Assembly (NCBI GenBank): GCA_050053515.1
Contig: JASFTQ010000149.1
Span: 1-10,933 of the forward strand
DNA: 10,933 bases
Reading direction: 5' to 3'
Source: G020354645 sp050053515
Lineage (GTDB): Bacteria > Desulfobacterota > Desulfobacteria > Desulfobacterales > G020354645
Notes under the pieces: generated by a model
What the model was told of the DNA's origin: nothing
Database searches by the model: none
Seen by the model: the letters and a program-made list of their open reading frames with translations, nothing else
Shown: positions 6,644 through 10,933 of the stretch, one piece after another
Layout of the letters: the number at the start of each line of letters is the position of its first letter
How positions within the stretch are numbered: the stretch's first letter is position 1
Position numbers and translations under genes: made by a program

Positions 6644-7840
6644 TTATAATTTTTTTAATTCCCGCATGACAACCGGAAATAAATTTCTGGCCATCAAGGC
6701 CGCGCCCTCTTTTGAAAAGTGGACGCGATCGACGAAGTACAGGTCCTGGTGAGGGATCAAGGCGGCATTGCCCACCCATCCTGTTTTTTCTTGCATGGCA
6801 ATTTTTTCGAGAACCCTGTTGTAGCGTTGAAGACCCTCAAAAACGGCTTCTAATGTCAGCCCGGGGATGAAATTTATCACCCTGAAGATCTCCTCCTTTT
6901 TGAACCTGCTCAATCGGCGGATTTTCTCTGTTTGGGTATAATCCAGCCGGGGATCATGCAGGCTCGCAAAAGAGGACAAAATGACGGTGGCCCCACCGGC
7001 ACCGGCGAGGGATACCAAACTGCGTATGTGTTGTTCAAACGTATCGACGGCCTGTGGCGGGATCTTTGAGAGCCTGCCGGTTTGTGATAATATTTTTTTT
7101 CGTTTTTCCGCCTCAAGCCGTTTTTGCTTGATTTCGCGCAGGCTATTGCGCAAGCGAACATAGGCCATGCTGTTGCCGAGCGATCGGATCAACACATTGG
7201 GCCGCTGATGAAATCCGAATGGCTTGGGATGAATGTGTGAATAATCAGGCCTGAATGATACATTATTGCGAACAGCCTTTAAGTCATTATAGAGGTGATA
7301 AATAATTACAATGTCCGGTTCAAAGGGCATTACGCGTAAAGCCAGATTCCCGATACTTTGGGCGGTGTCAAAGCCGGGCACGGCTGCATTGATAATGCTG
7401 ATTTTTTTACCCGGCATCGCATTTCTTATGAGACTTCCCAAGTGACCCGGCCAATTCTGGTCGAAAGAAAGATACAGGCTTGCAGTCGTGGATGCACCGA
7501 TAAAAGCAATTCTGACTTCGCCAGGGGATTTCCGATAGCGCAGGGCTTTGCGGTCCGACAAAAAACCGTGTCGATCGATATAAACAGTTGCCAGTGCCTT
7601 TTGGGCCGGATGTGAACCCGTTATGGTAACACCGGGTTTAAACGTGATGCCCGTAAACGGATGCCACTGGTACACTTCTGTAATCTCGTGATCATACGGT
7701 TCATATTCATGCAGCGCTAATGTAAAACCATTGCCCGTGAACCCCGAAACAACACGGGTGGTAATCTCAATGGCTCCGAAAACGGTGCTTGTGACCAGCA
7801 GGCTGCCAACCAGGTAAAATTTAATATCTTTTAAATTCAA
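6644..7840 (-). CDS. SGNH/GDSL hydrolase-like protein, membrane anchored
   Basis: This protein has 398 residues from the TTG at 7840. That start is chosen because GGGGAGGA lies just upstream, with GGAGG five bases from the codon. A longer TTG start at 7903 would add 21 Arg-rich residues and lacks this support. An N-terminal helix at about 8-25 (FYLVGSLLVTSTVFGAIEI) suggests a membrane anchor with the catalytic domain outside the cytoplasm. The SGNH residues are visible: Ser117 in FIGASTT (113-119), Gly156 in AAVPGF, Asn185 in YHLYND (181-186), and Asp371 and His374 in DRVHFSKEG (371-379). A Lys/Arg-rich helical insert lies at about 229-260. Such enzymes remove or transfer acyl groups, often acetyl groups on glycans. 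It is the first gene of the cluster, so it probably acts on the same surface or secreted product as the carbamoyltransferase. Confidence 0.9.
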   Translation of the reverse strand: MNLKDIKFYLVGSLLVTSTVFGAIEITTRVVSGFTGNGFTLALHEYEPYDHEITEVYQWHPFTGITFKPGVTITGSHPAQKALATVYIDRHGFLSDRKALRYRKSPGEVRIAFIGASTTASLYLSFDQNWPGHLGSLIRNAMPGKKISIINAAVPGFDTAQSIGNLALRVMPFEPDIVIIYHLYNDLKAVRNNVSFRPDYSHIHPKPFGFHQRPNVLIRSLGNSMAYVRLRNSLREIKQKRLEAEKRKKILSQTGRLSKIPPQAVDTFEQHIRSLVSLAGAGGATVILSSFASLHDPRLDYTQTEKIRRLSRFKKEEIFRVINFIPGLTLEAVFEGLQRYNRVLEKIAMQEKTGWVGNAALIPHQDLYFVDRVHFSKEGAALMARNLFPVVMRELKKL

Positions 7841-7844
7841 TCGG

Positions 7845-7852
7845 TCCTCCCC
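7845..7852 (-). promoter_or_regulatory. Strong Shine-Dalgarno site that fixes the TTG start of the SGNH gene
   Basis: On the minus strand GGGGAGGA is followed by CCGA and then TTG at 7840. Its strength and spacing decide for the rare TTG codon over the upstream TTG at 7903. Confidence 0.75.
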
Positions 7853-7974
7853 ATTGGACAGCGCCGTGTGAAGCCTCCCCGCGGCAAGTCGCCGACGCGC
7901 CAAAGCCGCTATGGCGACGGCACGCCAAGAGACATTCTGGCATGTGTTGCTAAAAGCGAGTTCTTAGTGGTAAT

Positions 7975-7999
7975 TACCCCGGCGGTCGGGGTATTTTTT
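7975..7999 (+). terminator. Intrinsic terminator facing plus, with no visible gene before it
   Basis: TACCCCG (7975-7981), loop GCGGT and CGGGGTA (7987-7993) form a seven-pair hairpin followed by TTTTTT (7994-7999). The layout works only on the plus strand. No plus-strand gene precedes it between 3449 and here. The 130 bp before it are the leader of the minus-strand SGNH gene and include a GC-rich, self-complementary stretch (GTCGCC at 7888-7893 against GGCGAC at 7913-7918). It may end a small or antisense RNA, or block stray transcription. Confidence 0.55.
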
Positions 8000-8007
8000 A
8001 GATCATA

Positions 8008-8135
8008 GTGATTCTCAAAATAACGTTACGAAATAAGACAGAATGAAGAGATCCGGGCAGGGGGTCAATTTTTGCTGGCAAAAATTGACCCCCTGCCCGG
8101 GCCCTGTGCAATCGGAATAATATTTTGCGAATCAC
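8008..8135. repeat. Best-preserved full copy of the dispersed palindromic element (128 bp)
   Basis: The outer inverted repeat is GTGATTCTCAAAATA on the left against GTGATTCGCAAAATA read inward from the right, with one mismatch. The inner palindrome is perfect: 22-base arms (8053-8074 and 8079-8100) around CTGG, with arm ends CCGGGCAGGGGGTC and CAATTTTTG. The spacers between outer and inner repeats differ in length (about 30 and 20 bases). It sits 108 bp after the cinA stop. It encodes nothing, so it looks like a MITE-type or intergenic palindromic element moved by an enzyme located elsewhere. Confidence 0.85.
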
Positions 8136-8243
8136 CCCAGACCGCCGCAAATGACTTTGAGGAATTGCTTTTAATCACTAAATTTTATCATAATAATATT
8201 CAAAATGCCACCAAGGCGGGCAAAGGCGGAAGGAGGAATAAAC

Positions 8244-9512
8244 TTAAGTCTGCCGGATTCGACGGGTTTTTTCGATCAGGCTTAGCCGAAGCCGATTAAG
8301 CGCCGTGTGGGAAAAGATCTGCTTGTTCATCGACCGATCTTGAAAGGGGAAGTGGTATCGTTTTCCGAATGTCCCCTCCGGTCCGGCCAGACCGATACAG
8401 ACCGTGCCGACGGGTTTTGCATCCGTCCCGCCGGTGGGTCCCGCGATACCGGTGGTCGAAAGACCGTAAGTCGCCCCCGCGACTTGCCTGACACCTTGAG
8501 CCATGCACGCGGCCGTTTCTTCGTGCACGGCGCCGCAGCGGTCTATTACTGCCGATGGCACGCCCAGAACGTTAAGTTTGGCGTCGTTTGAATACGCAAC
8601 GGCAGACAAAAGCAGATAATCCGAACTGCCCGGAATACTCGTTATACGGTGAGATATGAGACCTCCGGTGCAGCTTTCGGCCACAGCGAGGGTTGCCCTA
8701 TCCCGCCGCAGCAGCTCGCCGATCACGGCCTCCATGGAGTCGCCGCTTAAGGAAACGACGCGCTTTCCGATTTTCTGCAATATCCATTCGGAGGCTCGTG
8801 CCAGAGCGTCGTTGAGGTAATCCTCATCCGTGCTACGGGCATAGAGTTTGATATGGATTTCCGGAAACATTACCCGCAGACCCAATTTAATGTCGGAAAA
8901 ATTATGTGCGAAATGGGCCAGTTTCTCACCGGTCGCCGATTCGGTTAGCCCGAATGTGACGATATTTCTGACGCCGGAAAATTCCCGCTGTTTGCCCTGA
9001 AGTTTCGCTATGCGCGGCAGAACTTGCTCTGCAAACATCAGTTGCATTTCCGATGGGACGCCGGGTAAAAAGAAAAATTGGCACCGCTGGATTTTTAACG
9101 AGAAACCGGGGGCGGTTCCAACGGGGTTTGGCAGAGGCTCGGCGCCCTGCGGCAGCATGGCCTGTTTTTCATTCGATGGGCTCAGGGGCAGCTTCCGGGT
9201 GCGGAAAAATTCTTGAACCGAAGCCAGGGCTGCCATGTCAAGAATGAGCTCAGCACCGGCAGCTCTGGCAGCCGACAAGGCGGAAACATCATCCGGGGTG
9301 GGACCCAGACCGCCGGTGACCACCGCTATGTCCGCCCGGTTGCCGATCTCGGTCATTGCGGCAACAAGGTTTGCAACATCATCACCGACACAAGTGTGAC
9401 GCATCACCTCGATTCCAGCATCTTCGAGCTGTTGGGCGATATGGGCCGAATTGCTGTCCAGAACGGCACCCGAGCGAAGCTCATCGCCGGTGGATAAAAT
9501 TTCTGCTCGCAT
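8244..9512 (-). CDS. cinA: CinA-family protein (nicotinamide-nucleotide amidohydrolase)
   Basis: This 422-residue protein has the usual full-length CinA layout. The N-terminal MoCF/COG1058 domain begins AEILSTGDELRSG (3-15) and carries VVTGGLGPTPDD (64-75), NPVGTAPGF (129-137) and LPGVPSEM (149-156). The C-terminal PncC-type amidase domain has AVAESCTGG (276-284), SAVAYSN (303-309) and STTGIAGPTGGT (352-363), then KPVGTVCIG (366-374). By family knowledge, the C-terminal domain deamidates nicotinamide mononucleotide in pyridine nucleotide salvage. The N-terminal domain in full-length members can act as a pyrophosphatase on ADP-ribose or NAD-related compounds. The protein is cytoplasmic. The ATG at 9512 matches the family start, although the ribosome site is weak. 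It lies 28 bp after the lipoprotein gene on the same strand, so co-transcription is likely. Confidence 0.95.
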   Translation of the reverse strand: MRAEILSTGDELRSGAVLDSNSAHIAQQLEDAGIEVMRHTCVGDDVANLVAAMTEIGNRADIAVVTGGLGPTPDDVSALSAARAAGAELILDMAALASVQEFFRTRKLPLSPSNEKQAMLPQGAEPLPNPVGTAPGFSLKIQRCQFFFLPGVPSEMQLMFAEQVLPRIAKLQGKQREFSGVRNIVTFGLTESATGEKLAHFAHNFSDIKLGLRVMFPEIHIKLYARSTDEDYLNDALARASEWILQKIGKRVVSLSGDSMEAVIGELLRRDRATLAVAESCTGGLISHRITSIPGSSDYLLLSAVAYSNDAKLNVLGVPSAVIDRCGAVHEETAACMAQGVRQVAGATYGLSTTGIAGPTGGTDAKPVGTVCIGLAGPEGTFGKRYHFPFQDRSMNKQIFSHTALNRLRLSLIEKTRRIRQT

Positions 9513-9540
9513 ACCTATAATCTCGAGTCTAATCTTGCTG

Positions 9541-10371
9541 TTAATTGTCGGGTGACGCCGGCGGTTTCAAGACAAACAGGGAGGGGGAGACCGGGGCATT
9601 TGCCAGATAACGGTCGATTTCGAGACAGAAACCCTCACCGGCCTCGTTGGATATTTCAAGCCGCAACGGGACCCGATAACCCTCAATATTTTTCACGCTT
9701 TTCAGTTCAGCGCGGTAGCGCAGTCCGCCGTTGCTATCAAACACCTCAATTTTTCGGGCATTCTTCTTATTACCATCCAGATAAATTTTTTCCACCACGC
9801 CGCGCCGTCTTTTTTCCAGTATCAGGACATAACCCTCAGCGGATCGGGCACGGATCACAGCCGCTGAAGAAAATTCGTACAGCGGCACCCGGCCGCGCAG
9901 AAGCTCAATGATATCGCTCGATTTAACAGGCAATGACAGGATTTTTTCGAGGCTGGCATCGGCCGTGCGTATTTTTTTGAAAGGATGATTTCTTTCGCGC
10001 AGATCGAGGTAGTAAAGGTATTTGCCGTCGGTGGCCAGCCTGGGTCCGGGCTGTCCGGAAGCAAGCACCACGATGCTGAGACGGGAAGGCCGCGCCCCGG
10101 CCCACACGACTCTCTCGGCGATTTGAACATTATCATTACGCCATAGCCGTATTTTACCAACACCTTTGAAGGTGTTTAACCCATTGTTGGTATTATTTAA
10201 GATTTCTAATAGCTTCCGGGCTTCATTTCGAGCAACGGCCAATTCTGACGGGCTCAAATCGAGCGTGGGACTCGCCCGGCCTCCTGCGCTCAAATAACTG
10301 CAGGCCTGTAGATAAAACCCGGAAAACAAGAGCAACGCTATCAGTGGCAAAGAGTGAACTGGATGTTTCAT
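9541..10371 (-). CDS. Predicted outer-membrane lipoprotein, LolB/DUF4292-like
   Basis: This 276-residue protein has a lipoprotein signal: a hydrophobic run LPLIALLLFSGFY (8-20) followed by the lipobox LQAC, with lipidated Cys24. Residues after Cys are Ser-Tyr, not Asp, which favours outer-membrane sorting if Lol rules apply. The mature part (about 54-270) reads as a LolA/LolB-type half-barrel. It has GVGKIRLWR (70-78), alternating hydrophobic strands, ATDGKYLYYLDLRE (113-126), LSLPVKSSDIIELLRGRVPL (145-164) and late beta strands such as YRVPLRLEIS (232-241). LolB inserts lipoproteins into the outer membrane. Whether this one does so, or is one of the related DUF4292-type proteins of unknown role, cannot be settled here. 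It lies between a TPR gene and cinA on the same strand. A palindromic element starts 15 bp upstream of the start codon, leaving little room for a ribosome site. Confidence 0.8.
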   Translation of the reverse strand: MKHPVHSLPLIALLLFSGFYLQACSYLSAGGRASPTLDLSPSELAVARNEARKLLEILNNTNNGLNTFKGVGKIRLWRNDNVQIAERVVWAGARPSRLSIVVLASGQPGPRLATDGKYLYYLDLRERNHPFKKIRTADASLEKILSLPVKSSDIIELLRGRVPLYEFSSAAVIRARSAEGYVLILEKRRRGVVEKIYLDGNKKNARKIEVFDSNGGLRYRAELKSVKNIEGYRVPLRLEISNEAGEGFCLEIDRYLANAPVSPSLFVLKPPASPDN

Positions 10372-10386
10372 CTTATACGGGCTGTA

Positions 10387-10512
10387 CTGATTCTCAAAAT
10401 AACCTACCGAAATAAGGCCCTATGAAGAGGTCCGGGCCGGGGTAAATTTTTGTCGGCAAAAATTGACCCCGGCCTGCCCCTTGGGCAATCGGAATATTAT
10501 CTTGAGAATCAC
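10387..10512. repeat. Full copy of the dispersed palindromic element (126 bp)
   Basis: The left end CTGATTCTCAAAATAAC and right end CTTGAGAATCAC are the outer inverted repeat, with the first base changed to C on the left. The inner arms (10435-10452 and 10457-10474) pair over 18 bases with one mismatch around TCGG: GGCCGGGGT...AATTTTTG against CAAAAATT...ACCCCGGCC. It lies between the TPR gene and the lipoprotein gene, in the same orientation as the other copies. Confidence 0.85.
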
Positions 10513-10612
10513 TCTAATGTTCCAACCATTTTACCGAGCGGGATGCCGGCCGGATTCCAAGATTGAAGACTTGAGTCAATTGATGCGTTTGGCTGGTCGA
10601 AACCGGATTAAG

Positions 10613-10933
10613 CTAGTTGATGAGGCTTTTTATCTTTTTTTCAAGTTCTTCGGTATCCTTCGTCTTGTTCTTGAGTGAGCGCTGATAATATTCAAGGGCA
10701 TTTTTTACATCATTTGTCTTCAGGTAGGCGTCCCCCAGATGTTCCAACATAATGGGATCGTCTGGAACGAGTTCAACCGCCTTTTTGAGCAATATTAAGG
10801 CTTCGGCATAACGGCCTTTTTTATAGTATACCCAACCCAGGCTGTCTGTAATATACCCGTCATTGGGTTTGTATTTTAAGGCTTCTTTGATGAGGCGTTC
10901 CGCCTCGTCAAGGTTGCGACCCAGGTCGGCGTA
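10613..10933 (-). CDS. TPR-repeat protein, C-terminal part only
   Basis: The last 106 codons of a minus-strand gene run from the window edge to a TAG at 10613-10615; the N-terminal part lies outside. Two full tetratricopeptide repeats are visible. One is at about visible residues 25-58, with GYITDSLGWVYYKKGRYAEA and then LILLKKAVELVPD. The other is at about 59-90, with MLEHLGDAYLKTNDVKNALE. The tail of an earlier repeat (GRNLDEAERLIKEALKYKPN) precedes them, and a Lys/Glu-rich helix ends the protein. TPRs are protein-protein binding scaffolds. Spacing of alternating Gly, Ala and Tyr is canonical, so this end is intact. It is likely the upstream gene of the lipoprotein/cinA unit, though 241 bp including a palindromic element separate it from the lipoprotein start. 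Its specific role cannot be told from this fragment. Confidence 0.9.
   Translation of the reverse strand, partial: YADLGRNLDEAERLIKEALKYKPNDGYITDSLGWVYYKKGRYAEALILLKKAVELVPDDPIMLEHLGDAYLKTNDVKNALEYYQRSLKNKTKDTEELEKKIKSLIN

Noticed and set aside
6471..6779. Minus-strand frame of 102 codons overlapping the end of the SGNH gene
   Set aside because: Out of frame with the SGNH coding sequence whose C-terminal DxxH motif lies in the overlap; composition looks random.
7841..7903. Longer N-terminus for the SGNH protein from TTG at 7903
   Set aside because: The extra 21 residues are Arg-rich and precede a normal anchor helix. The strong GGGGAGGA site sits before the TTG at 7840 instead.
7872..7945. 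GC-rich imperfect inverted repeats resembling an integron attC site
   Set aside because: No conserved core sites or paired R/L boxes could be laid out, and there is no integrase or cassette-like gene arrangement.
8136..8243. Possible terminator after cinA
   Set aside because: Only weak partial pairing (CCGCC with GGTGG) without a proper loop and U-tract could be drawn; the palindromic element just beyond is a likelier hairpin.
3421..10512. CRISPR array interpretation of the repeated palindromic units
   Set aside because: Copies are 2-2.5 kb apart, about 128 bp long and lie between unrelated genes; there are no regular spacers and no cas genes.
10463..10678. Plus-strand open frame of 71 codons
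   Set aside because: It starts inside the palindromic element and runs antisense into the TPR gene; no ribosome site or recognisable motif.

Overview
The window reads as chromosomal DNA of moderate GC from a Gram-negative bacterium, most likely a Desulfobacterota (deltaproteobacterial, Desulfobacterales-like) lineage. This rests on the overall feel of the proteins, an outer-membrane-type lipoprotein, TTG/GTG starts, and dispersed palindromic repeats between genes. It is an inference, since there is no rRNA or other marker gene here.

Layout, left to right. (1) 9-3449, plus strand: a very large protein with two AAA+ ATPase modules followed by a Lon-type (S16) serine protease domain with its Ser/Lys dyad in place. 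(2) 3464-7840, minus strand: a cluster read right to left as SGNH hydrolase, SxtJ-family membrane protein, DUF5989 micro-protein (49 aa), NodU/CmcH-type O-carbamoyltransferase and a 55-aa single-span membrane protein. It looks like a unit that modifies a surface glycan or a secreted small molecule. An intrinsic terminator for this strand lies inside the last codons of the protease gene. (3) 8244-10933, minus strand: a TPR protein (N-terminal part outside the window), a LolB-like lipoprotein and CinA, probably one transcription unit.

The main non-genic structure is a family of about 126-128 bp elements with near-identical outer inverted repeats (GTGATTCTCAAAATA type) and a long inner palindrome. 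Three full copies (5849-5976, 8008-8135, 10387-10512) and one left-half copy (3421-3463) occur, all in the same orientation and all between genes or at a gene end. The half copy supplies the last codons and stop of the AAA-Lon gene. A second repeat type is a pair of 20-bp perfect hairpins between DUF5989 and the carbamoyltransferase. An intrinsic-type terminator facing plus at 7975-7999 has no visible gene to terminate.

The double-AAA+/Lon fusion and the dispersed palindromic element family are the most unusual items. No transposase, integrase, CRISPR array, tRNA or rRNA was seen.
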